This document shows, piece after piece, positions 37,101-47,300 of a stretch of DNA of 64,000 nucleotides. The DNA is from Ascaris suum. Taxonomy: Eukaryota; Nematoda; Chromadorea; Rhabditida; Ascarididae. The translations under genes and the position numbers were made by a program. A model generated the notes under the pieces. That model saw nothing but the letters and a program-made list of their open reading frames with translations. It was not told the DNA's origin and made no database searches. Every line of letters starts with the position of its first letter. Within the stretch, counting starts at the first letter, position 1. The stretch lies in assembly GCA_013433145.1 (NCBI GenBank), contig CM024176.1, forward strand, positions 7,178,520-7,242,519, written 5' to 3'.

Positions 37101-40100
37101 TCAGCTGCACTGACATGGTTAGTAAGGTCAGCTTTCAGTTGCATTTTTTGTTCCATAAGTATATTCGCTATGGTTTCGTTTGACGTGCAGTGACGAAGAG
37201 AATCGGTATTTTAAACCGATTTTTCGTTTCTTAATTCTTTTTCACTGAGATTTTTTAGAGCTACGCTGAGGTTTTTCTTTCTCATTTTCCCCTTCTCGAA
37301 AGCGTTGCATTCCGTCAGATTTTTGTTCAAGTCCAGCTATCCGTTCGCCCTTCGTCCGTTTTAAGGCTGTTACATTCCACCGAGACTAGTATCTCTGTTA
37401 TTACGAGTTTCTTTATTGGCACCTGTATAGCCTTGAAAGTTCTTTCCGTTTGCCGGGACGAGCGGTTATTTTCCGATGATAAACTTGAATAGTTGAGGGT
37501 ATCTTGCAGTAGAGGGCAATAGAATCATGCAGGTTGCAATTATCTTCTCAAGCTTACACAATGTGCATAAAAAAGATAGTAGTGGTTGCTTCCGAAAACT
37601 CCTGACTGGAAAGGAGGATTTGTCGTTTCGAAGGCATGCAACGCTGCCCTGTAAAAGTTTCTTTGTTATTTACTGTTAATAGCACGTTTGCAGTTTTTTT
37701 TGCTGCTGCTTTATCAGATAGCAGCTGATTTTGCGTAGTTGCAATGTGTTCAGCTGCCGTATCAATTTCGACTGCAGCCTTTGTTCGGTGAAAGTTGTTC
37801 TTTCAAGGCTTCCTCAGTAAAGACACATCAGCCGAGAAGCGACGAAACTGAAAAGCAGCTAGGGACACTGTCATCTCAGAAGTGCAAAAGGGTGCGTAGG
37901 CATTCAAAGGTGGATGCGTCCAGCCCTGCAGCCTCGTTGGCTCGAAGTCGTCTAAAAGCGAGCTCTGGAAGACGCACTCGCTCGCGGACTGAACGTGCAA
38001 ACGGTGGCAACGATAGTATTTCGTTAACACCACGTTTAGGCCGGTCAACTTCACGCACCGATCGCAGTGCCGCCAACGAATCAAGTATGGTGCGAAGTGT
38101 TCGTAGCGCTGCCGGCTGCTGTTCTCGATTAGAGAACGAGGAAGTAGTAGAGGGAAAGTCGAAGGCGAACGCTCGTCCAAAGCGTGTTGATGGAGAGGGG
38201 GGAGTCGAGCATCGCTCAGGCACAAAGCGGCCACCAGATGGTGAGGACTGCAAGGATGACATCTCGGTTAGCCATTTTTTTTGTCATACTGACACATGCC
38301 GCAATGCCTAATAAGTAATTTGCGAGTATTGTGTTTATTCGCGCGTTGTTACACTTCTTCATATTCTAGTTAGCCTGGTTTGTATGCTGCCAAAAGTCAA
38401 ATAGCGTTGAACGGAGGTTGGATGTTCGGATAGCTGCGTTCTGATTCACTCGAGTTTCAGGTATATCCATATGTATGCTTCGGAGTGTGCTTGCTCACCG
38501 TTTTAGTGGAAGAAGGTGTCGTTCGTCATGAAGGAAAGAGCGACTAATGCAGATGACAACGTTGATTTCTCGTTAGCTGAGGGATGCCATGCTAAAAAGT
38601 GAATGTTGCGATGCTAAACTGCAACTGCATGCAGTGTGTTTGCTCTGAGTTTCGCTGAGTAACTCACTTCATAAAAGCAGAAGAAATGGAGTGGTGCAGA
38701 TTAAGCGCAATGAAGAGAGCGGATGCAGTCTTGTCAGGGTCGAGAATAATGCGGATGCTTACATGGCAACACTATTTTCGCTCATGCGATCGTGGTACCG
38801 GTGTTATAGCAAATATATGCGAATCTATGATATTATTTGATTGTGTGAGTAAGGAGTAAAGACGTGGCCGAGACAACATGGCCTATACTCCTGCTTTTTC
38901 GGGCGCTAACCATTCGTCACCCCGCTTAATCAATCGCGCAGAGTGATCATTTCTCAGATTAACAGTGGAACAGAAGCCGCCATCCATCTCTAGGGTTAAA
39001 GCCGTAATGTCGGTGATGAGAGGGAATGACAGCAATTATAATAATAAAAAAGGTGCTACACGTCCACCTTATGATTCTCATCGTTAAATTTCACCGGAAT
39101 TCAGGTTTGCTATCAAATTTACAAGGAAGAAGTGCATCATGCGTGACCGGGTATCGGCTCATGAGGCCGATTTTCTCTGTCCTGAAATTTTCCGCCTCTC
39201 TCAACTCAACACATTTTTTCGAGCGGATCGCAGCGTCGATCGGCAGAGAACTTACAACTTCAAATTGACACCCTTCTTTCTATTTGGAGAAAGGGGTCGT
39301 GAGAGCTGCGAACAGTGTAATCGACTATGAGTGTAGTAGTTCTGCTATCACGCAAACCTGAAAAAGCGATTTTGACGTAGGCAGTGCTGAAGGTCGAAAC
39401 AGTTCAGAATAGGAGGGCTGAGGCTCGAGCGCAGACTGCCGACCGATCACTGAAAAGAATGCAACAAAAAACAACTGAGATGACGAAATCAGAATGGAGC
39501 AGACATTGATATGTGAATGAGGAGGTTTGCTATTGTTACAGATGAAAACAACCAGAATTGTAACGGAAATTTACCGGATGCAATGTTCTCTGAAGCAATA
39601 ATCTACTTTAGGGAACATCTACTACACTCAGTACGTAGTATTTCATCGTTCGCGACGTTCTCTGAAGTAGATATATCTAGTGCATGTCTATCACCTTCAT
39701 AATAATACCAGTCGAAATTAGTTTTCCATATGCAGCACAGACGGGATGTTAATTAGATGAGAATTGACTATTTCAGCACCGTCGAAGTGATCAATGTTTG
39801 TTGGCAAAGGAGGAAGTCAGCGTAGGTAGAGACTTGCGAAGGAAAAGTCATTTTACTGAAGCGCGGGAGCGGTTCTTGAAACAAGTGCAGCAAGCAGCAT
39901 TGGCCGAGGAGACTGCCAAAAGTACTGCCGAACAGGTGCGATGTTAATGACGCGTTATTTAGGTTTTTGCTTAGAGGTTGGTGGCATTGTTTTATGAAAG
40001 CACTCATTTGATTAGCACATTCTTAATGATTCAGTGACGAAATACACAAAGTTTTCATGTAACAGCCCCATGCAGCACAAAAATCTACAAGCTGAAATGA

Positions 40101-42642
40101 TGGTATCGATGTGCGTAAAATTCCGTACTGCGATTCCATTTTTGATCGGGAAAACGTCTCATGAGTCGGCACGTTGCGATAACGAACGGCTGACGAAAAT
40201 GCATCGGTTCCTGCCTGGCCTGATATTTCCGCGGCGATTTATCTCCCAGCATTCTTGCATCATCTTTGCTAATTCAGTTTGCAGTCATTCTGTACATTTC
40301 TTGTCGTAATGCATTTCTTTCGTATCAGATTACATTTGGAAGTCATGACGCGAGTGCGATTGTTGTGGTCTGTCATTCAACGAACTGATTTCATAGATGC
40401 TAAAATTTAACCTTGATCTCCAATATCTGTGGTAGCAACGCACCCATTTTTCGATGTCCATCAAATTTCCACGTTTTGCTTTCTTAGTTATAATGTTTTT
40501 ACAATTTCAGGTCGATTCTATGTCGTGCAGGACGGAGCAGAGACGCGAAAATGGTGCGAGGAGGGTTGCAAGCATCGACAGATCAAACGGTCAATTCTTT
40601 GCCCTATCCACACTGTGTTTGATGCTTTCGTGAAGTTATTGATTTAACTGCTATCGTCTTTATTGAGTTATCAAAGAAGATATCTCTTCATGCATGCAAG
40701 AATGCTTCTGTTTCCAATTCGCGGCGCTAGATGCGCTCCGGTCCTTTCTGATCGATGTTTTCTCTGTCTCGTTGCCATCTATATTCTGTTCCCCGCGTTT
40801 TATCAGTCTGTTTCATTAGACAACTCCAATTGGAAGTTAATATAAGTTCTAGCTTTCCTCATCCCAGGAATTTTACGGTGTTTTTTGCGTTCTGTTCTGA
40901 ACGCAAAAATTCATTTGGAGTCCGTGCATTGAATCATATTAACTCGTGGGAACTCGGATTGAATGCACATCATATTCGCAGTTTTAACAAGTATTCCTTC
41001 CTTTTTACGATAGAACCGTTGGTTTAGCGTTTCTCAACCGAGTTTCATTTCAGTTCGGCTGCTCTTTCACCCATCTTACGTTATCAACCGCAAATTCCAG
41101 GCAGTCTCGTTGGGAAGCAATTTCGCGATAAGTCGGTTAATGAGGTCCCTCATGCTACCACTGCTTTGAAGGATCCACGAAGGGCACCACGTAGGCTATA
41201 CATCGAATCGCAGCCAGCATCAGCAGGAGGAGACGTGGGCTCCGTGCTTACGAAACCGGAGCAGTCACTCGCGAAGAACAAGGAGGAAATTTCGAACGAA
41301 GAGCAGAAAAAGATTGGGCGAATTTGTTTTGTTTGTTTTCTTTTTTTTTCTCTGAAAAGTCCCCTTTCTGATGCCGCAACTAACGATGAATGGGAATGCT
41401 TTGTGTTAAGGATGATATAACTCAATTCGACAAACGAAGGAAGTCGTATATGAAATCATACTTTTTCACCGCAACTCGCAATTTTTAGTGCTCGTCTTGC
41501 TTTATAAAACCACCCCCATAGTCTCTCAGCACCCGACTTTTCGTGGGTATTCCCTGTTGACTTTTACGACTCAGTAGTAATGAAGAGGGCATTTTTGGTG
41601 GTTATCTGGATTAAGTAGCCGGGTCGCTTGATGTGGACTAATACGGGAATCATTTGGTATCATCTACTGTGAACTATCGGTTCTTCTTTAGTTCACCGAG
41701 CATCAGTATTTGCTTGATTGAATTAGGTGATCCTTTTTTCTATCCGATTTCTCAGTGACACAGATACTCAACCTTAGGGAAGAAATGAATTCCTGTGGAA
41801 TTACGCCCTCGAATTCCACTCACAAAATCGTTGATGAGTTTCTTGGTGACTGTTTGACCTCGAACTCTCTCATTATCGGCGTATGGTCATTTCTGCACTT
41901 CCCAGCAAATAGTTCATCTTGATTCTCCCGTGTCAGTTCGTTATTTGCGATTGCATAACATTTATTTCTATTCAAGCCTGCATTGTTGTTATTTGAAAAT
42001 GCCTCCTAATTGAGACCTGAAGGAGAAGTTTTCGTCGAACCAATTTTCTCGTCAATTCAGTTCAGACCAGAATTCTAGCTGATCATTGCTGGCATCCTAG
42101 CTGATCCGAACGCGATGCAGTGAAGTCGATTTGTGATCGCAAGCCGAGGTCGCAATTCAATTTTGAGCTCATTTGAGGCCCCGCAGCAGTTTGTAGTTGG
42201 AAATTGTAGTTGCCATCTTCACAAGTATTATCATCCGACACAAAGTGTATTATGATCACTCATTATTGCAGAATGGTGTGCAGGCGATTAGCAGCGGTAC
42301 AGAAGACAAAACGATGTCAAAATGTGCGCACAGCATAGCGACCCTTGATGAATTCTTGAGGTTTGCAATTTTGACTCAGAGAACGTCCAGCGAGAGTTGT
42401 TCTCTAAATATGTGTTAGATAAGTACCCGCAATTTGCTGAGTTATTTCTTAAATCGAATCGGCTGTAGTCATTGAGGTGTTAGTGAACTTAATTGTGAAT
42501 TCTTATGCGCTCTTGGAAATTCTAGTTTGCAAAGTACATTTTGTCAATATCGTGACGGTGCATATGCACACGTATCCGATCATCGATCTTGATTCGAGAA
42601 CCCTGATGTTGAAGTTATGCGATTTAGTAGATTCTAGAATCA

Positions 42643-42727
<85 letters not shown>

Positions 42728-43685
42728 GCATATCGCATAAGAATTCTGAAAGAAGTTAATTAAATTTGCCAATTTGAACGAGAATAAGCTAGTTAAAAAT
42801 TTCGTCGTAATTTTTATCATGCCAGTTTGAAATCAGTCTTTGAAGCGTGCTTCATCTATTTTATATTTAAGGGTACAATTGATGCATGGATCGAATGTGC
42901 CATCACTCCGACAGCTTCGCAGTACTGAAATGGACTCTTTGCAGTACTTGGTTTCTCCGCATGGTCTCAACATTTGGAGTATTTTTTCTGCTTTTTATTC
43001 ACCGTTTGTTCGGTTATTCTGAGCGGCATTTGCCTTCCAACTTGAGCGTCATAGGGCTTACCTAGGCGCCATATGTGTGTACACGATAGAAACGGTAGAT
43101 GCGATGAATTGAGTCTTTGGAATGTAAGATGTTTATTTTAAAGGCGGCGGGACACGTTCACAGTTATTTATAGTTTCGAGTTGTGGGAGCAACGGGAACG
43201 GAAATAAGTCATCACCTTGTGGATGCTATCGTCTCTCTCTTCTTTTCTGTGGCTTTGATCTGTTAAAAAGTGTGGTATTTTGGGGCTTTTGCCAGTGGGA
43301 AGGCGGCAGAAACACAGTCGCGATTACAAATCGGCGTGCGCAAGAGGCGGTCGGCGATGGAACGATGTCTTTGATGATTCTCCCTTTTCTCATTCTTCTT
43401 ATTTCCTGCCTATCCCTAATTCTGATCACCTTTGTGTAGTATAGACACAACCGCAGATGTACGACTGTGAACTTCAGGGGGCCTTAGTCTTATGCCTGTG
43501 GACAGAAAGAGTGCTCATTTCACGTCGAAAGTGGATCAAGAAATTGCTTACGGAAAACTGACCAACTGGGTAAAGAGTGCAGTCCTAATCAATGACGTAT
43601 TTTGAATTTCAGAATAGGTGCGAGCTACTCAGTTATCCCAGCGCTGCAACCTTTAGAAAAGTTGAGTGAAGCCAAAAATAGATGA
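28146..43685 (+). CDS. Large Arg/Ser-rich protein of unknown function, 12 predicted exons, about 940 residues
   Basis: Exons that chain in phase: 28146-28335, 28922-28952, 31417-31488, 33119-33182, 34622-35891, 36421-36467, 37739-38266, 39777-39935, 40511-40589, 41101-41330, 42272-42360 and 43613-43685 (TGA). The N-terminus MTWCCCRRG carries a Cys triplet that could be palmitoylated. The 1270-base exon at 34622 and the 528-base exon at 37739 encode RS/RG-rich, low-complexity sequence (SPRSRAASGAHEEHNNN, RRRSRTRSVQRC, RSRLKASSGRRTRSRTER), probably disordered. The exon at 39777 is charged and may form a short helix (EARERFLKQVQQAALAEE). RS repeats occur in splicing factors, but no RRM or other domain is seen, so no function is assigned. 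Doubtful points: exon 5 could instead end at TAA 35945; exon 6 may extend (see 36468); exons 9-10 have an alternative frame using the acceptor at 41052; joining everything into one gene rests on phase alone. Confidence 0.55.
29459..29640 (+). CDS. Possible alternative terminal exon of the RS-rich gene
   Basis: After CGCTTGGTAG the frame reads 60 codons (LPLSCEMHLIRPGEDSQW, then SDYLVDVTKEALKKIVVSC) to TAG at 29638-29640. It enters with two bases and so joins in phase to exon 1 (28335) while skipping exon 2. This would make a short isoform of about 124 residues that keeps the CCC N-terminus but lacks the RS-rich part. Amino-acid use is convincing; the assignment is inference. Confidence 0.3.
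32665..32912 (+). CDS. Possible alternative terminal exon encoding a membrane segment
   Basis: After GCTTTTTGCAG one frame reads 82 codons to TGA 32910-32912, with a hydrophobic run SCILLIFFPCFLFCMLLVLF typical of a transmembrane helix. It enters with two bases, the phase left by exon 1 of the RS-rich gene. The two other frames are also open over most of this interval, so the coding frame is uncertain. Confidence 0.22.
32857..32890 (+). repeat. Strong inverted repeat (hairpin)
   Basis: ATCTGAAGCCAGG pairs with CCTGGCCTTCAGAT over 13 of 14 positions with one bulged base and a 7-base loop. Confidence 0.8.
36468..36776 (+). CDS. Open extension of RS-rich exon 6 (alternative exon end or terminal exon)
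   Basis: The frame of exon 6 stays open for 102 codons past the GAAG|GTAGTA donor, to TAA at 36774-36776. Its composition looks coding (ERRELAIFERLASESNAPPG, RLEERFSHISCQKSCMKK). A second phase-0 donor, AAG|GTGCTC at about 36663, would keep the first 65 codons and still join to the exon at 37739. If read to the stop, the gene would end here and the exons from 37739 on would form another gene. Confidence 0.4.
   Translation, partial: VVCNAVIKAHIYIRLERQSFNNAHPERRELAIFERLASESNAPPGVPRLEERFSHISCQKSCMKKVLGKWSEHRKGNPQYQITPMYRKSVAPKGENRAELSG
40882..40909 (+). repeat. Perfect inverted repeat (hairpin) in an intron
   Basis: TTTTTGCGTTC and GAACGCAAAAA form a perfect 11-base stem with a 6-base loop, in the intron between the exons at 40511 and 41101. 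Confidence 0.8.
42644..42724 (+). repeat. (TA)n microsatellite, about 40 units
   Basis: Uninterrupted TA repeat of 81 bases in the last intron of the RS-rich gene. It creates Ile-Tyr repeat ORFs on both strands that are not coding. The length is probably polymorphic. Confidence 0.98.
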
Positions 43686-44280
43686 AGCAGTTGGTGAAAT
43701 TGCGCCAGTAAGAGAAAAGACGGCTTCAGTGATTGCTTAATATTGTATTTGATCCAAAGTATGAACCACTTACTTATGTTATATAGCTGGTTTAACATAC
43801 TAAAAAACATGGTGGCGGATTTACATTTTAGATGTCTTCAACCTTTTTTCTTTTGGAAATAGACGGTCGGTGATTGTTAGAGTGATGGAAATATGTCACA
43901 CACTGCACCTATATTCGTATGCGTCGAAAAGGCTTTGGTTGGATCTGTTGGATCTGATCCATTGGCTCTAGTCCACCGAAGAAATGAGATCTGGCTTAGC
44001 TAATCTCCAGCTTACATCGATTAAGTCCGTTTCCAGTTCCATCCTCAACTTGACCCAGCCAAGATTTCTTGTTGAGCAAGTTTTTCTTCGAACGTTCTTT
44101 TCTTTTCGATGACTCATTGTCTATGGTTTCATGTTCATCCCGTCGTCTTCATTCTCAAAAATTACATTTTTATTTTTGTCGCCTTCCATAAATTGAAATG
44201 AATCCAAAAATCTGCTTCGTATTATAGTATGCGCGCACATACTTCGAAGTCCGGATTATGCGTTGGTACAGCGGCACGAT

Positions 44281-44286
44281 TTTTAG
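44281..44286 (+). promoter_or_regulatory. Acceptor before the DM-gene start (possible trans-splice site)
   Basis: GATTTTTAG ends 23 bases before ATG 44310. Because the preceding exon chain ends in a stop at 43685, this is a candidate spliced-leader site. If ATG 44229 is used, CGTATTATAG just upstream is the candidate instead. Confidence 0.35.
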
Positions 44287-44309
44287 GTCCTGTGGCTCCT
44301 CTGAACGCG

Positions 44310-47300
44310 ATGGCAAATCCATCATATCACCCATGGGATGTGACTCTAGAATTGGCTTCACACGCAGGAAGGATGCCGAAAAGTAAGCCTACATTGTTGC
44401 GCCGTCACTCCTTTCTAACGTGCTATTGTGCGTTTTGTAACTGCTCGTTACTGCTCGTTCAGTTGCGGGTTCTTCAGATAAGGAGTGCTCCAGAAGTTGG
44501 TCAAATATCTACTGAAAATTTGTGGTGAGGTTTTTGGTGACAGAAACTATCTGAAGCATCACTTATTTTAATCTCTCATCTATGATTTCAATTTGTTTTA
44601 AGGAGAATGTCGACCGTGTTTGAATCACGGAGAGGTCGTCGATGCGCATGCAGGGCTGCGATGTCCGCAAAGACGGTGTGAATGTGGCAAGGTAACGCTT
44701 AATTTTTGCGAACTCTAATTGTGCAGCAAACTTCTCTGCTGCGTAACAAAACCAATACGGAGTTTTGTATACGAAGCCAGCGCAGTGCTAAGCATCACCA
44801 CATATTCATGTCTCTATGACCGCACTTAATTTCGAACCCGGAACAATGCTCGTTTGCATAATTAGCTCGCCAACAGCGTCTTTTGTATAGCTGACCGATT
44901 GCTTATTTCCTTGCACTAAAACTTCGTCATTCTATCATCGGTTCACTTGCACAGCAAAATTGCATTTGAAAGTCATCCAGTTGTGAGTATATCAGCCCAC
45001 CAGTTCTGGCTACGCGGGGGACAGGAACATGCACAGGGAAATACATGTGCAAACGCATAACGTCCCTATAAGATTCTGTGCGGCTTGTGAGCAGATATGA
45101 AGACTTTGGTCGTAACATCAAACTATAAATATGGTGCGATTCTGCGGTCAACCAATGAAGCACCTAATGCACGTGAAGGGCAATTCGGAGGTGTCACAAC
45201 AGCATAAATTAGTGCTGTTCATGCGAGATCAGCTTCAATGATCAAAAACGCGAGCACGGTGCCAGTAATAGTTTTAGACAGAGATGACAGTGCAGGCTGG
45301 TAAATCTGTAGCTGTTATCATCATACCGCGTCGATGCAACGGGTCGCACGAAATGCAGGCCTTACTTTTCTGTAGGCAACTGAGAGTTCTAGTTCAGTAA
45401 AGATAAAAAAAGGTCGCAATACATTTGTTCTGTATGCGAAGGCCACTGCAGTAAGCTGCCTAGTATGGGCATTGAAAATTGCCTGCATAGGAGGGTAAAC
45501 CTCGCTTCCTCATTGCTAAAGAGGGGATCGGAAGAAGTATAATGGAGGAGGAGAATGGGGAGATTGGAACAGAGGAAGCACATACTGACGAAATCTTTCA
45601 AAGGCTGTTTGTCTGAAGATTGATTGATGTTGGGAACGGTTTCACAGTGCACAGCTGATGTTTCATTGACAGATGAAAGCGCGATTTAGAATAGTATGCA
45701 ATGGGAGGACTATGGATTTGAGTGGTAAGGAAAGAACAGAGTTGTGAGTTGAAGTGGTAGAGGAAGGGAAGGTGAAGTTTAAGCTTGAGATTGGAAGGGC
45801 GGAGTCGTGAGTTGTAACGATGCTGCGAAGAAAGGAATGCGCGAGATGTCAAAGTTTAGTGGGGATTTGATAGAGAGATTATACAAATTGAAGCTGTGCT
45901 CACTCAGTGAAGCAGGGAGGGGCAGGAGGTCGAGGAGGTACGCAATCATGTTGTAAGCCGAATGAGGGCAACTTTCAGAAAAATCTTTAGTTTCTAGTGC
46001 AGTAAGATCCTGCAGAAAGAGAAATTGCGAGGCAACGCACGTCCGATGAGTAGGAAGGTGTGTTCTTTTCCTCAACATAATTTTCTCTCTTCTTTCGCAG
46101 TTGTATTTCGCGTAAATGCTTGGCAAGGGGCATACACCTTGAAAAATACCGATAATTTTGTTCATTCCGAAGGCACGCGTGGATGCGTGCAGAAGCCCAA
46201 TTTGTAACACTATTCCTGCAGCGTTAAACTTCTGCGAGTGAAAAAGCGTGTAACGGTTGTTTGTTGCAGACTTTCATGAATTTTATCAGAGAAGAAAGCA
46301 ACTAAAAGTTTGTTGGACTTCATGTGAAGAGCTTATATGAAGTCATTGTTTATTCTTTTAGAGAATAGGCAGTTAATGCTTCGCTGTCTTTGCTCTCTTC
46401 TTGATGCATTGGTAGCTACATGCATGAGAGCCACAAGTCCGCCTAGTGGCTAATCAGCCAGAGGCGACAGGATGGAGAATAAACGGCTGCAGAGCGACAA
46501 CACTAACGGTAATATTGAGGAACGAAAATTCTACATGACGGTTCTTGCTCGCATGTCAAACGTAATTGTTCTTCGTAGGTAACTGTGAGAGCGAAATGTT
46601 GAGACATTTTGCGGGAGCGAAAGTCCGTCTGCTGTTGGGGTTTCCTCACCATCCTGGACAGCGTGAGGAAACGGCTGAAATTAACAGTGCAGAGAAGGGG
46701 GAGCATAGGATGAAACAAGAAAAAGGGGAGTCATGTAAAAGGGCTCTGTTTTTTCAAAACAGTCAGAAAGCACGGTGTCGCTGCAATTATAGAAAACGAG
46801 ATGCGATGCATTATAACAGATTAAAGAGAAGCACAATGTCCTTGTACTGGCTGAACGTCACATCAGCAGTTTGTCACTGCATTTGCACCACACGCTTATT
46901 GCAAGTAGAACGAAGTGGTTCACACGGACGTGCGGTCGCTGTTTTGCGATATGCAAAAATTTTTCACCCATGATTCCTTCATTTGCATACAAAAAGTTTT
47001 CAATATATCCTTTATTGTTTTTTTAATTTAACGTAATTGCGATCAGCTGAATAGAAGGCCCTTTCATCGTTTGCACTTGCGATTAAAAGATTGCCTTGAA
47101 TATTGCAGTTTCATTATCTTTCCCGCTCCCTCCTCTATCTACAACGTCGTTTTTGCCGGTTTTCCCATCTGGTCAAAATCGTTCCATGCAAATCTTCTTA
47201 GCATACCCACCTTATCACATCTGACTATACCAAGTTTGAATAACTTTCGAGCATGCAGAAATGAAGATCCGTGACGGTTGGAGGAGTCCAAGAGGTTGAC

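Noticed and set aside
37803..38262. Minus-strand ORFs of 143 and 128 codons
   Set aside because: Shadows of the 528-base RS-rich exon; Ser/Arg codon bias opens the opposite frames.
42503..42820. Ile-Tyr repeat proteins on both strands
   Set aside because: These are translations of the (TA)n microsatellite.
45598..46210. Minus-strand ORFs of 84 and 143 codons across the DM gene intron
   Set aside because: Purine-rich intron sequence opens the opposite strand; the DM exon at 45998-46057 on the plus strand is the supported feature.
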